64,000 bases of DNA from Bacteroidota bacterium (GTDB taxonomy: Bacteria; Bacteroidota; Bacteroidia; Chitinophagales; Chitinophagaceae), in contig CANFOM010000002.1 of the NCBI GenBank assembly GCA_947448725.1, positions 62,001 through 126,000 of the forward strand, written 5' to 3'. Both the position numbers and the translations under genes were made by a program. The notes beneath the pieces were generated by a model. It did not search any database. It had not been told where the DNA came from and saw only the letters and a list, made by a program, of their open reading frames with translations. Position 1 is the first letter of the stretch; the number at the start of each line of letters is the position of its first letter. Of the stretch, positions 1 through 8,643 are shown one piece after another.

Positions 1-997
1 ATTATTTTTAGCGGAGCGTTTAAGTAAAGAAATTGGTGCCACTATTTATTTAAAAAGAGAAGACTTATGTCATACTGGGGCACATAAAATTAATAATACG
101 ATTGGGCAAATATTATTAGCACAACGTTTGGGAAAGAAAAAAATTATTGCTGAAACAGGCGCTGGGCAACATGGCGTGGCGACTGCTACTGTCTGTGCTT
201 TAAAAGGAATGGAATGTGTGGTGTATATGGGAGAGAAAGATATTGAAAGGCAAGCGCCCAATGTAGCCCGTATGAAAATGTTAGGCGCTACGGTGATTCC
301 TGCTGTTAGCGGTAGTAAAACTTTAAAAGATGCCACCAATGAAGCCATTCGTGCTTGGATTAATGAGCCTAACGAGACGCATTATATTATTGGAAGTGTG
401 GTAGGACCGCATCCTTATCCAGATATGGTAGCCCGTTTTCAAAGTGTGATTAGTGAAGAAATAAGAAAGCAATTAAAAGAAAAAACCGGAACGGAGTTGC
501 CCACCCATGTAGTGGCTTGTGTAGGTGGAGGTAGCAATGCTGCTGGGGCTTTTTATCATTTTTTAAATGAGCCTTCGGTGGAATTGGTAGCAGTAGAAGC
601 AGCTGGCCATGGGGTAAATTCTGGTTTAAGCGCTGCCACTACTCAATTGGGTACGCATGGTATTTTGCATGGAAGTAAAAGTATTGTGATGCAAACCCAA
701 GACGGCCAAGTTGTAGAACCACATAGTATTTCTGCAGGCTTAGATTATCCAGGCATTGGGCCACTTCATGCTTTTTTATATGAAAGCAAAAGGGGTACTT
801 TTTTAAGTGCTACGGATGAAGAAGCATTGGCTTCGGCTTTTCACCTTTCTAAAATAGAAGGAATTATTCCCGCATTAGAAACCGCCCATGCATTTTCTGT
901 CTTGCCAAAATTAAATTTAAAACCTACTGATGTAGTGGTGGTTTGTTTAAGTGGAAGAGGCGATAAAGATTTAGCCACTTACATGCAATATTTATAA
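1..997 (+). CDS. trpB: Tryptophan synthase beta chain, 5' end missing
   Basis: PLP enzyme that joins indole to serine to make tryptophan, working as an alpha2-beta2 complex with TrpA in the cytoplasm. The frame is open from base 2 to the stop and gives 331 residues. The family usually has about 390-400, so roughly the first 65 residues lie outside the window. The PLP-binding lysine is visible in HTGAHKINN (Lys codon at bases 86-88). ETGAGQHG follows, and the glycine-rich phosphate loop CVGGGSNA sits near base 510. The C-terminal SGRGDKD motif is intact. trpA starts 18 bases downstream on the same strand, so the two are surely cotranscribed. Identification is secure; only the N-terminus is unknown. 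Confidence 0.97.
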   Translation, partial: LFLAERLSKEIGATIYLKREDLCHTGAHKINNTIGQILLAQRLGKKKIIAETGAGQHGVATATVCALKGMECVVYMGEKDIERQAPNVARMKMLGATVIPAVSGSKTLKDATNEAIRAWINEPNETHYIIGSVVGPHPYPDMVARFQSVISEEIRKQLKEKTGTELPTHVVACVGGGSNAAGAFYHFLNEPSVELVAVEAAGHGVNSGLSAATTQLGTHGILHGSKSIVMQTQDGQVVEPHSISAGLDYPGIGPLHAFLYESKRGTFLSATDEEALASAFHLSKIEGIIPALETAHAFSVLPKLNLKPTDVVVVCLSGRGDKDLATYMQYL

Positions 998-1015
998 AGC
1001 GTAAACAAAATTATT

Positions 1016-1789
1016 ATGTCAAGGTTAGAGTCATTATTTAAAGAAAAGAAAGATCGCGTTTTAAATGTATATTTTACTGCAGGCTATCCAACTTTAGATA
1101 GCACAGTTAAAGTAATGTCCAGTTTGCAAGCAGGTGGAGCCAATATTATTGAAATAGGTATGCCCTATAGTGATCCTCTAGCAGATGGAGAAGTGATACA
1201 AGCCAGTAGCATTAAGGCTTTGGCCAATGGAATGACCTTGACTGTTTTATTTGATCAATTGGCCAGCATGCGCAAAAGCATTCACATTCCAGTTATTCTA
1301 ATGGGTTATATGAATCCGATTTTACAATATGGGTTTGAAGCATTTTGCAAAAAAGCAAAAGAAGTAGGGGTGGATGGTTTAATTTTACCCGATTTGCCTT
1401 TATTTGAGTTTGAGCAATTCTATGGAAAAATAATTAATGACAATGGGTTAGATTTTATCTTTTTAGTTACGCCAGAAACACCTGCGGAAAGAATTAAAAA
1501 ATTAGATAGTTTAAGTGCTGGTTTTTTATATGCAGTAAGTTCCTCTGCAACAACAGGTAAGGATAAGGATTTCTTAAAAGTAGCTACTTATTTAAAAGGC
1601 TTACAAGCGATGCAATTAAAAAATCCAATTTTAGTGGGGTTTGGCATTAAGGACAAAAACACTTTTGATGCGGCTACTGCTTATACCCATGGGGCCATTA
1701 TTGGTTCTGCTTATATTCAAGTATTATCCAAAGGCGGCGATATAGATCAAAGTACAAGGCTGTTTTTAAATGGGGTACTTGGTGCTTAG
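1016..1789 (+). CDS. trpA: Tryptophan synthase alpha chain
   Basis: Cleaves indole-3-glycerol phosphate to indole and glyceraldehyde 3-phosphate, passing indole to TrpB through the intersubunit tunnel. The protein has 257 residues, normal for this TIM-barrel family. The catalytic pair is present as Glu46 (in NIIEIGMPYSDP) and Asp57 (PLADG). A phosphate-binding GFGIKD motif lies near residue 205. ATG start, 18 bases after trpB. The next gene, 24 bases on, is hisH, so the trp and his pathways appear to share a transcript here. Confidence 0.97.
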   Translation: MSRLESLFKEKKDRVLNVYFTAGYPTLDSTVKVMSSLQAGGANIIEIGMPYSDPLADGEVIQASSIKALANGMTLTVLFDQLASMRKSIHIPVILMGYMNPILQYGFEAFCKKAKEVGVDGLILPDLPLFEFEQFYGKIINDNGLDFIFLVTPETPAERIKKLDSLSAGFLYAVSSSATTGKDKDFLKVATYLKGLQAMQLKNPILVGFGIKDKNTFDAATAYTHGAIIGSAYIQVLSKGGDIDQSTRLFLNGVLGA

Positions 1790-1813
1790 CGTTAGAAGGT
1801 AATAAAATAAAAA

Positions 1814-2404
1814 ATGAAAACAGTTATCATACAATACAATGCAGGAAATATCCAATCCGTTTTATACGCATTGGAGCGATTGGGCGCAACTGCTTTGGTT
1901 ACGGATGATGCCAATGAAATTAAAACTGCCGATAAAGTGATATTCCCAGGGGTGGGGGAAGCCAGTACGGCGATGCAATATTTAAAAGAACGCAAGTTGG
2001 ACCTACTTATAAAAAATTTAGAACAACCAGTATTGGGCATTTGTTTAGGTATGCAATTAATGTGCGCCCATTCTGCCGAAAATAATACTCCATGTTTGGG
2101 AATTTTTGAAGAACAAGTAAAACAATTTAAACCATTGGACGCCACTATTAAAGTGCCTCAAATAGGTTGGAATACAATTTCTAATTTAAAATCTGTTTTA
2201 TTTGAAGGAATTCCTGAAAATAGTTATGCTTATTTTGTACATGGCTATTATGCTGCTATGGGAGCGCATACCATTGCTACTACTAATTATGTAGAAGACT
2301 ATAGTAGCGCTTTACAAAAAAATAATTTTTATGGAGTGCAGTTTCATCCAGAAAAGTCTGCGCTCATAGGAGAGCAAATCATTAAAAATTTTCTTGCACT
2401 TTAA
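1814..2404 (+). CDS. hisH: Imidazole glycerol phosphate synthase, glutamine amidotransferase subunit
   Basis: Class I glutamine amidotransferase that supplies ammonia to HisF for making imidazole glycerol phosphate and AICAR in histidine synthesis. The 196 residues are the usual size. The catalytic triad is readable: Cys77 in GICLGM, with His178 and Glu180 in FHPEK. The oxyanion-strand motif PGVG is at residues 45-48. The first residues (IIQYNAGNIQSV) match the family N-terminus, supporting the ATG at this position. hisA and hisF follow closely, as expected for a complex whose subunits must be matched. Confidence 0.96.
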   Translation: MKTVIIQYNAGNIQSVLYALERLGATALVTDDANEIKTADKVIFPGVGEASTAMQYLKERKLDLLIKNLEQPVLGICLGMQLMCAHSAENNTPCLGIFEEQVKQFKPLDATIKVPQIGWNTISNLKSVLFEGIPENSYAYFVHGYYAAMGAHTIATTNYVEDYSSALQKNNFYGVQFHPEKSALIGEQIIKNFLAL

Positions 2405-2436
2405 TTATCAATCAAAAAAACAATACAAACACTTAA

Positions 2437-3156
2437 ATGCAAATTATACCAGCCATAGATATTATTGAGGGCAAATGTGTTCGATTAACAGAAGGGGATT
2501 ACACACAAAAGAAAATATACAACGAGAATCCGCTGGAAGTAGCCAAGGCATTTGAAGGTATTGGTTTAATGCGATTACATTTGGTAGATTTGGACGGGGC
2601 TAAGGCTGGGGAAGTAGTGAACTGGAAGGTGCTAGAAAAAATTGCCAATCAAACGCAATTAAAAATTGATTTTGGAGGAGGTATTAAAACGGAAGCTACT
2701 TTGAAAACCGTTTTAGATACCGGGGCAAAATTTGCAACCATTGGAAGTTTGGCTGTTAAAAGTCCTGAAATTTTTCAAGAATGGATTGCCCGTTTTGGCG
2801 CTAAAGTTTTTATGTTAGGGGCAGATGTATTCGAAGAAAAAATTGCCATAGGCGGTTGGTTAGAAAAAACTAATATCACTGTGTTTGACTTTATGAAATT
2901 ATATATGGACAAAGGAGTGAAACAAATTTTTTGTACCGATATTCAAAAAGATGGAAAATTGCAAGGCCCATCTATTGAATTGTATCAAAAAATATTAGAA
3001 CAATTTCCATCTTTGCATTTAATTGCAAGTGGCGGAGTGAGTTCGCTAGATGATTTGATTGAATTAGAGGAAATAGGTTGTAGCGCTGCCATTGTAGGAA
3101 AAGCTATTTATGAAAATAAGATAACCATTAACGAATTAGCTAGTTTTAATATATAA
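2437..3156 (+). CDS. hisA: ProFAR isomerase (phosphoribosylformimino-AICAR-phosphate isomerase)
   Basis: Amadori-type isomerase that opens the ribose of ProFAR to give PRFAR, the substrate of HisF-HisH. It is a (beta/alpha)8 barrel of 239 residues, the normal length. The two catalytic aspartates expected for the family are seen as Asp8 (AIDIIEGK) and Asp130 (LGADV). Phosphate-binding glycine runs lie at DFGGGIK (78-84) and ASGGVSS near residue 198. The stop codon is two bases before the hisF start, so translation is probably coupled. Confidence 0.95.
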   Translation: MQIIPAIDIIEGKCVRLTEGDYTQKKIYNENPLEVAKAFEGIGLMRLHLVDLDGAKAGEVVNWKVLEKIANQTQLKIDFGGGIKTEATLKTVLDTGAKFATIGSLAVKSPEIFQEWIARFGAKVFMLGADVFEEKIAIGGWLEKTNITVFDFMKLYMDKGVKQIFCTDIQKDGKLQGPSIELYQKILEQFPSLHLIASGGVSSLDDLIELEEIGCSAAIVGKAIYENKITINELASFNI

Positions 3157-3157
3157 T

Positions 3158-3916
3158 ATGTTAACCAAACGCATCATACCTTGTTTAGACATCAAAGATG
3201 GCCGTACTGTTAAAGGAGTCAACTTTGAACAGTTGCGCGATGCAGGGGATCCTATTGAGTTAGCAGCATTGTATGCACAAGAGGGGGCAGATGAGTTAGT
3301 TTTTTTAGACATCACTGCCACTATCGAAAAACGTAAGACATTGAGTGAATTGGTCAATAAAATTGCACACCGCATTAATATTCCTTTTACTGTGGGCGGT
3401 GGTATTAAAACCGAAGAAGATGTAAGTATTTTGTTACAAAATGGGGCAGATAAAATTTCTATTAATACCGCTGCATTTTTAGACCCAACCATTATCAATC
3501 GCTTTGCGAAAAATTTTGGAAGTCAATGTGTGGTTTTGGCAATAGATACAAAACTGGAAGCGGATGGGAATTGGTATGTATATTTAAATGGTGGAAGACA
3601 AAAAACAGATAGCTTAACAACAACGTGGGCCAAAAAAGCAGTGGATTTAGGGGTGGGGGAAATATTACTCACTTCCATGAACCATGATGGAACCAAACAA
3701 GGTTTTGCATTAGATATAACAGCTACTTTATCTTCCTTGTTGCCAGTGCCTATCATTGCATCAGGAGGTGGTGGAACAGCGGAGCATTTTTATGATGTAT
3801 TTACAACCGGCAAGGCAGACGCCGCTTTGGCAGCAAGCATTTTTCATTATAAGGAAGTAGCGATACCTGATTTAAAAAACTTTTTAATAAACAAAGGGTT
3901 AGCTATAAGAATTTAA
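3158..3916 (+). CDS. hisF: Imidazole glycerol phosphate synthase, cyclase subunit
   Basis: Uses ammonia channelled from HisH to convert PRFAR to imidazole glycerol phosphate plus AICAR. It has 252 residues, a (beta/alpha)8 barrel paralogous to HisA. The catalytic aspartates Asp11 (CLDIKDG) and Asp130 (LAIDTK) are present. Phosphate sites are TVGGGIK (78-84) and ASGGGGT near residue 206. It starts two bases after hisA on the same strand. A full-length, ordinary gene. Confidence 0.97.
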   Translation: MLTKRIIPCLDIKDGRTVKGVNFEQLRDAGDPIELAALYAQEGADELVFLDITATIEKRKTLSELVNKIAHRINIPFTVGGGIKTEEDVSILLQNGADKISINTAAFLDPTIINRFAKNFGSQCVVLAIDTKLEADGNWYVYLNGGRQKTDSLTTTWAKKAVDLGVGEILLTSMNHDGTKQGFALDITATLSSLLPVPIIASGGGGTAEHFYDVFTTGKADAALAASIFHYKEVAIPDLKNFLINKGLAIRI

Positions 3917-3963
3917 GCAGGACGCAGTTATTGAACAACGAATTAAATTATTAATAAAACATT

Positions 3964-4566
3964 ATGAATATCAATTTTACAAAATATGCAGATGGCTTAG
4001 TGCCCGCAATTGTACAAGATGCCAATACAAAAAAAGTATTGATGCTTGGGTTTATGAATCAAGCCGCTGTAGATACTACTATAGCAACCCAAAAAGTAAC
4101 ATTTTTCAGTCGTTCCAAAAATAGATTATGGACCAAGGGGGAAGAAAGCGGAAACTTTTTACAATACAGTAGCATGGCTGCAGATTGTGACCAAGACACT
4201 TTATTGATTCAGGCAAATCCAGTGGGCCCCGTTTGTCATACAGGTTCGGATACTTGTTGGGGGGAAGAAAATATTGAAAATAATACTGCTTTTTTAAAAC
4301 AATTAGAACAAGTTATTGCACAAAGAAAAACTGCTGCGCCAGAAAGTTCTTATGTGGCTTCTCTTTTTGCAAAGGGGATCAATAAAATTGCTCAAAAAGT
4401 AGGAGAGGAAGCGGTTGAATTGGTCATAGAGTCAAAGGACAATAATAAGCAGTTATTCTTAGACGAATCGGCCGATTTGTTGTTCCATTATTTAATACTT
4501 TTACAGGCCAAAGGCTTTGAATTAGCTGATGTTGTAAAAGTTTTGGAGCAAAGACATAAGCCCTAA
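3964..4566 (+). CDS. hisIE: Bifunctional phosphoribosyl-AMP cyclohydrolase / phosphoribosyl-ATP pyrophosphatase
   Basis: Fusion enzyme for steps 2 and 3 of histidine synthesis. The HisI part (about residues 1-105) carries the metal ligands in DCDQD (74-78) and the zinc cysteines Cys91 and Cys98 in CHTGSDTCW. The HisE part (about 110-200) is the all-alpha MazG-like pyrophosphohydrolase, with the acidic GEEAVELVIE helix and a DLLFHYLIL helix. The length of 200 is typical for the fused form. It is the last his gene here; hisG, hisD, hisC and hisB are not in the window. A likely promoter for the next gene lies just after its stop. Confidence 0.96.
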   Translation: MNINFTKYADGLVPAIVQDANTKKVLMLGFMNQAAVDTTIATQKVTFFSRSKNRLWTKGEESGNFLQYSSMAADCDQDTLLIQANPVGPVCHTGSDTCWGEENIENNTAFLKQLEQVIAQRKTAAPESSYVASLFAKGINKIAQKVGEEAVELVIESKDNNKQLFLDESADLLFHYLILLQAKGFELADVVKVLEQRHKP

Positions 4567-4577
4567 ACATAAAATCT

Positions 4578-4585
4578 TATATTTG
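4578..4585 (+). promoter_or_regulatory. TAnnTTTG -7 element of the TlpA-like gene
   Basis: TATATTTG fits the Bacteroidota -7 consensus TAnnTTTG. It sits in the 65-base gap between hisIE and the thioredoxin-like gene and implies a leader of about 40 bases. I see no convincing -33 TTTG at the usual spacing, so it is a sequence match only. Confidence 0.5.
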
Positions 4586-4631
4586 ATATAATATTCCGAA
4601 AAGCTTTTAAATTAACATTCAAAAAATATAT

Positions 4632-5726
4632 ATGAATAGCAGTATAAAAAAAATAGCCATTGGGTTTTTAATGGTCATGGCCTCATTTCAATTAAATGCA
4701 CAATCTCTTCAAATTACAGGAAGTTTAAAAAATGTGCCTGAAAAAATGAAAGTGGCTTTATTAGATGGTATGGCCAATAAAGAAGTAGACTCTGCCATTG
4801 TGGTGGGCGGAAAATTTGTATTAAAAACAAAGACTGAAAATATTGGAATCTACGTCATCACTTTTAAGGCTATAAAAATTCAAATTCCCATTTTCGTAGG
4901 CAATGATCAACTTAGTTTAGAGGGGGATGTTCAAAAAATAAGCGACATCGTATATAAAGGGTCTGCTAGTCAGGAATTGTATCAGTCGTTTATGAAAAAT
5001 TTAGACCCTAAAATGCTTACTTATTTTAATATGTTATCGGTAGCAGAAAATGAAAAAAATAGTATCAAAAAAGATTCTATTACTAAAAAAGCGGAGCTAG
5101 AAGCAAAAAAAATAATTGACGAATACATTGCATTAAGTAAAAAGTATAATGAGTCACCAGTGACTACTTTTTTCTTATTCCAATTTGCCAATATATTCCC
5201 AACGGTTAAAGAATCATTAAGTGATTATTATGCGCTATTAGCTGGAGAAGCTAAAAAAGGTCCATTTGCTTTAGTGATTGAGAAATCAATGGAATCTGCA
5301 GGGGTAGGTAAGATTGGCTCTGTGATGCCTGATTTCAAACAAAATGATGTCGATGGAAAGTTGGTGAGCTTGTCTTCTTTGAGAGGGAAATATGTATTGG
5401 TCGATTTTTGGGCAAGCTGGTGTGGCCCTTGTAGAGCAGAAAATCCGAATGTGGTAAAAACCTATAATAAATTTAAGGATAAAAATTTCACGGTATTAGG
5501 TGTATCCTTAGACCAGGATAAAACAAGATGGTTAGACGCCATTAAAAAAGATGGCCTAACATGGACGCATGTAAGTGATTTAAAATATTGGAACAATGAA
5601 GTAGCGGTACAATTTGGAATACAATCTATACCAGCTAGTTTCTTAATTGATCCCAATGGCGTGGTTATTGGAAGAGATTTAAGAGGGGATGATTTAGTAA
5701 AAGCACTTGAAAATTCGATCAAATAA
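4632..5726 (+). CDS. TlpA-like thiol:disulfide interchange protein with N-terminal DUF4369-like domain
   Basis: Probably a periplasmic or membrane-attached thioredoxin-fold protein. Residues 1-24 form a signal peptide (KKIAIGFLMVMASFQLNAQ). The next 200 residues resemble the DUF4369 beta-sandwich plus helical linker found before thioredoxin domains in this phylum. A TlpA/AhpC-TSA domain covers about 230-364, with the redox motif WCGPC at 263-267 and the cis-proline loop at SIPASFL near 337. The partner is not evident; such proteins reduce disulfides or serve cytochrome maturation. It is a single gene with its own promoter and a strong terminator. Family identification is firm, the cellular substrate unknown. 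Confidence 0.85.
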   Translation: MNSSIKKIAIGFLMVMASFQLNAQSLQITGSLKNVPEKMKVALLDGMANKEVDSAIVVGGKFVLKTKTENIGIYVITFKAIKIQIPIFVGNDQLSLEGDVQKISDIVYKGSASQELYQSFMKNLDPKMLTYFNMLSVAENEKNSIKKDSITKKAELEAKKIIDEYIALSKKYNESPVTTFFLFQFANIFPTVKESLSDYYALLAGEAKKGPFALVIEKSMESAGVGKIGSVMPDFKQNDVDGKLVSLSSLRGKYVLVDFWASWCGPCRAENPNVVKTYNKFKDKNFTVLGVSLDQDKTRWLDAIKKDGLTWTHVSDLKYWNNEVAVQFGIQSIPASFLIDPNGVVIGRDLRGDDLVKALENSIK

Positions 5727-5746
5727 ATTGTTTAAATAAAAAGTAT

Positions 5747-5780
5747 AAAAAAGCCCCTCGAGTACTCGAGGGGCTTTTTT
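5747..5780. terminator. Bidirectional intrinsic terminator, perfect 34-base palindrome
   Basis: AAAAAAGCCCCTCGAGT followed directly by its exact reverse complement. A-run before and T-run after the GC-rich stem make it work in both directions. It lies between the TlpA-like gene (+, ending at 5726) and the convergent operon ending at 5810 (-). Confidence 0.92.
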
Positions 5781-5809
5781 ATAGCATCTATTTGATTAAG
5801 CTTTTTAGG

Positions 5810-6313
5810 CTATTGGATGTATTTTTTAGCTAACCAACTTTCTCCAATTGGCTGTAACCATTCCTTTTCCATAGCAGTTTTATTGTTCACTAAATTATTA
5901 AAGTATAAAGTATCTTTTTGCAGTAAGCCATTTTCTAATGCATAACCCACTTGTGAAAGTGGGATGGTTTGTACTCGGTCTTTTACCAAAAAAGCCAATA
6001 ACTCTCTATTAAACATTTGAACACCCGTTAATTTTTCTATGGCTTTAATAACATGCACCGAACTATCGGTACTACAGCCGCCCACGCCAGTTTGACTTTC
6101 GTCGGCCATTAAAACAATAAATTGTCCATAAATAATAGTGCCAAAACCTTTCACTGGAGCACCATGACTTTTCCAGTTTTCAGTAAACTGTTCCAGGAGT
6201 TCTTCCACCTGAAACAATTCCCCCATGGTAAAAATTCTATTACTTTGATAAATCCATACCTTAGATAGAGGATGAAAATTTTCGGGGAGTAGGGTAGCTA
6301 AGTCAACAATCAT
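5810..6313 (-). CDS. Conserved hypothetical protein, last gene of the Fe-S operon
   Basis: A soluble protein of 167 residues with no transmembrane segment or signal peptide. I recall relatives in Bacteroidota carrying the label 'ABC transporter ATPase', but there is no Walker A or B motif, so that label does not fit. A Gly-Gly-Cys-Ser segment (VGGCSTDSS) around residues 80-88 is the most striking local motif, together with an even spread of acidic and aromatic residues. The longest frame begins with TTG at 6337; I chose the ATG at 6313, which leaves 31 bases after the previous stop. It follows two Fe-S oxidoreductase genes closely, so a linked function is possible. No function is claimed. Confidence 0.75.
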   Translation of the reverse strand: MIVDLATLLPENFHPLSKVWIYQSNRIFTMGELFQVEELLEQFTENWKSHGAPVKGFGTIIYGQFIVLMADESQTGVGGCSTDSSVHVIKAIEKLTGVQMFNRELLAFLVKDRVQTIPLSQVGYALENGLLQKDTLYFNNLVNNKTAMEKEWLQPIGESWLAKKYIQ

Positions 6314-6344
6314 TTTTATTATTTTTTTTAATTTCAATTGGATC

Positions 6345-7124
6345 TTATCGAATCGCTTGTGCTATTATTTCAGCAATGTCTAACACTTCTGTATTCACTT
6401 CTTCATTTCTGTTTTTAATACCGTCGGTTAACATGGTGTTGCAAAAAGGGCAAGCCGCAGCAACAAAACTAGTTTGAGTGGCCAACGCTTCGTCTGCGCG
6501 TTCTAAATTAATTCTTTTGTCCCCATTTTCTTCTTCTTTGAACATTTGAGCACCGCCTGCTCCACAGCATAAGCCCTTGGATTTACATCTTTTCATTTCA
6601 ACCAACTCCATTTCTAAACTTTCCAATACTTTTCTAGGGGCTACATAGACATCGTTGGCCCTTCCTAAATAACAACTATCGTGGTAAGTAATAGACTTTC
6701 CTTTCCATTCGTTGGTATCAGTAAATTTTATTTTCCCATTTTCAATCAATTCTTGTAAAAATTGAGTGTGGTGAATTACGTCATAGTGGCCACCTAAAGC
6801 AGGGTATTCATTTTTTAAAGTATTAAAGCAATGAGGACAAGTAGTGACAATTTTTTTTATACTATAACCATTAAGTATTTGAATATTTTGATAGGCCATC
6901 ATTTGAAACATAAATTCATTGCCTGCTCTTCTTGCTGGGTCTCCAGTACAAGCTTCTTCTTTCCCCAGGATGGCATATTGTACGCCAGCTTTATCTAATA
7001 TAGTAGCGAAGGCTTTGGTAATTTTTTGTGCTCTTTGATCAAAACTCCCCGCACATCCTACCCAAAATAATACTTCGGGAGTATTACCAGTCACCATCAT
7101 TTCTGCCATTGTATTTACTTTCAT
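6345..7124 (-). CDS. CCG-domain (Fe-S) oxidoreductase, HdrB/GlcF-like
   Basis: A cytoplasmic 259-residue protein with two cysteine-rich CCG-type domains, as in heterodisulfide reductase subunit B and glycolate oxidase GlcF. Domain one has Cys24, Cys59 and CPHC (96-99). Domain two has Cys151 (DSCYLG), Cys180, the tandem CCG at 186-188 and CPFC (225-228). These bind a [4Fe-4S] or noncubane cluster in relatives. It starts 11 bases after the membrane Fe-S gene and would be its soluble partner in moving electrons between quinones and an unknown substrate. No flavoprotein dehydrogenase gene is adjacent, so the substrate cannot be named. Confidence 0.88.
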   Translation of the reverse strand: MKVNTMAEMMVTGNTPEVLFWVGCAGSFDQRAQKITKAFATILDKAGVQYAILGKEEACTGDPARRAGNEFMFQMMAYQNIQILNGYSIKKIVTTCPHCFNTLKNEYPALGGHYDVIHHTQFLQELIENGKIKFTDTNEWKGKSITYHDSCYLGRANDVYVAPRKVLESLEMELVEMKRCKSKGLCCGAGGAQMFKEEENGDKRINLERADEALATQTSFVAAACPFCNTMLTDGIKNRNEEVNTEVLDIAEIIAQAIR

Positions 7125-7135
7125 GACGTACTCGT

Positions 7136-8410
7136 TTATACTTGTTTTGTCCAGGCGTCTCTATCGTCTGGCGCAAATTTCCAAGGTGCAAAATTATTTT
7201 CAATATTACTAAACATGCCATTCCATTCTTGAGGGGCATTGCTTTGTTCCATAATTAAAGATCTTCTTAACTCAATAATAATATCTAAAGGAGAGATACT
7301 TACAGGGCATTCTTCCACACAAGCGTTACAGGTAGTACAAGCTCTTAATTCTTCCACGCTAATGTAATCATTCAATAAGGATTTGCCATCTGCTTTAAAT
7401 CCTTTATTAAGTACAATATTTTTTCCAACCTCCTCTATTCGGTCTCTAGTAGCCATCATAATTTTACGAGGACTTAATAGCTTGCCTGTGCTATTGGCTG
7501 GGCAAGCAGCAGAACATCTACCACACTCAGTGCAACTATAGGCATCCATTAAATTTTTCCAAGTTAAATCCATTACGTCTTTGGCACCAAAACTAGCAGG
7601 AGCCGTTGCATCAGCAGGTGCTAATTCTGGATGCATGGCATAGATAACTTCGTTTTGAACCGCAGGCATATTGTGCATCATTCCTTTGGGAACCAGCGGG
7701 GCATAATAAGCATTAGGAAAAGCCAATAGAATATGTAGATGTTTGGAATAAGGCAGGTAATTCATGAATGCATAAATACCTAAAATATGTAACCACCATG
7801 CTGTTTTTTCAATGACTACTAAATTACTAGTGCTTATGTCGTTTAAATAAGGTTGAATGTGTTTTGAGATAATAAAATTATTTTCTGTTGAACAAGCATT
7901 CATCAGCAAAAACAAACTCATGAGAATAATTTCCGCAATCAAGATATAATTGGCATCTGATCTTGGCCAGCCATTTAAATCTTTACTGATAAATCTTTTT
8001 AATTTTAAAATATTTCTTCTCACTAAAAAAATAACACAGGCAATAAGTACCAATAGGGCTAAAATTTCAAATGTATTAATCAAAAAGGAATAATTAGTAC
8101 CTAAATAAGGTTCAAATAAATGGTGGGTGCTTAATAGTCCATCCAGTATAATTTCCAACAATTCGATATTGATGATTACAAATCCAAAATAAACGCATAA
8201 GTGTAAAATAGCCACAATGGGGTTTCGAAACATTTTTTTCTGACCCAATGCCAATAAAAAAACGTTTTTCCATCTCGCAATTGGGTGGTCGTTGGCCGAA
8301 AAATCTTTACCCATTAAAATATTGCTACGAATGCGTAATAAGTTCTTAGTAAACTGGAATACAGCTAACACCGTAAGCAGAAAAAATAGTATCGGAGAAA
8401 GAAGGGCCAT
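7136..8410 (-). CDS. Membrane-anchored 4Fe-4S ferredoxin-type oxidoreductase subunit
   Basis: The 424-residue protein joins an N-terminal membrane part (hydrophobic segments near 1-22, 65-90, 108-130, 153-172 and 203-218) to a C-terminal dicluster ferredoxin domain. Clusters are CTECGRCSAAC...P (Cys293, 296, 299, 303) and CTTCNACVEECP (Cys358, 361, 364, 368). Histidines at 70 and 207 within the membrane part could bind haem, as in NarI/HdrE-type proteins, but this is only inferred. First gene of a three-gene operon with the CCG protein; together they look like an HdrDE- or GlcF-like quinone-linked module. Confidence 0.87.
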   Translation of the reverse strand: MALLSPILFFLLTVLAVFQFTKNLLRIRSNILMGKDFSANDHPIARWKNVFLLALGQKKMFRNPIVAILHLCVYFGFVIINIELLEIILDGLLSTHHLFEPYLGTNYSFLINTFEILALLVLIACVIFLVRRNILKLKRFISKDLNGWPRSDANYILIAEIILMSLFLLMNACSTENNFIISKHIQPYLNDISTSNLVVIEKTAWWLHILGIYAFMNYLPYSKHLHILLAFPNAYYAPLVPKGMMHNMPAVQNEVIYAMHPELAPADATAPASFGAKDVMDLTWKNLMDAYSCTECGRCSAACPANSTGKLLSPRKIMMATRDRIEEVGKNIVLNKGFKADGKSLLNDYISVEELRACTTCNACVEECPVSISPLDIIIELRRSLIMEQSNAPQEWNGMFSNIENNFAPWKFAPDDRDAWTKQV

Positions 8411-8435
8411 TTTAATTGAATAAGTGGTGTGTATA

Positions 8436-8443
8436 CAAAATTA
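8436..8443 (-). promoter_or_regulatory. TAnnTTTG element of the Fe-S operon
   Basis: On the minus strand the sequence reads TAATTTTG, with a TTTG 16 bases further upstream that could act as the -33 element, although the usual spacing is nearer 19. The predicted leader is about 20 bases before the ATG at 8410. The rest of the 233-base divergent gap up to 8643 shows nothing else I can name. Confidence 0.5.
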
Positions 8444-8643
8444 ACCCATTTTGTAAAGCCAAAAACCTAAAATACCCTCAAATAATGAAAAATTAGTAAG
8501 AGTTTAAAATGGTGGTTCCTGATATTCAAGTTTTACGCTTATTTTATTGCTAATTTTACTAAAATGAATCTGTTTTTAACCACTTGTAGGGTTAATTGGA
8601 GATGTACTAATTATTTCTTAAAATTGCCTATTAATAAGCACGT

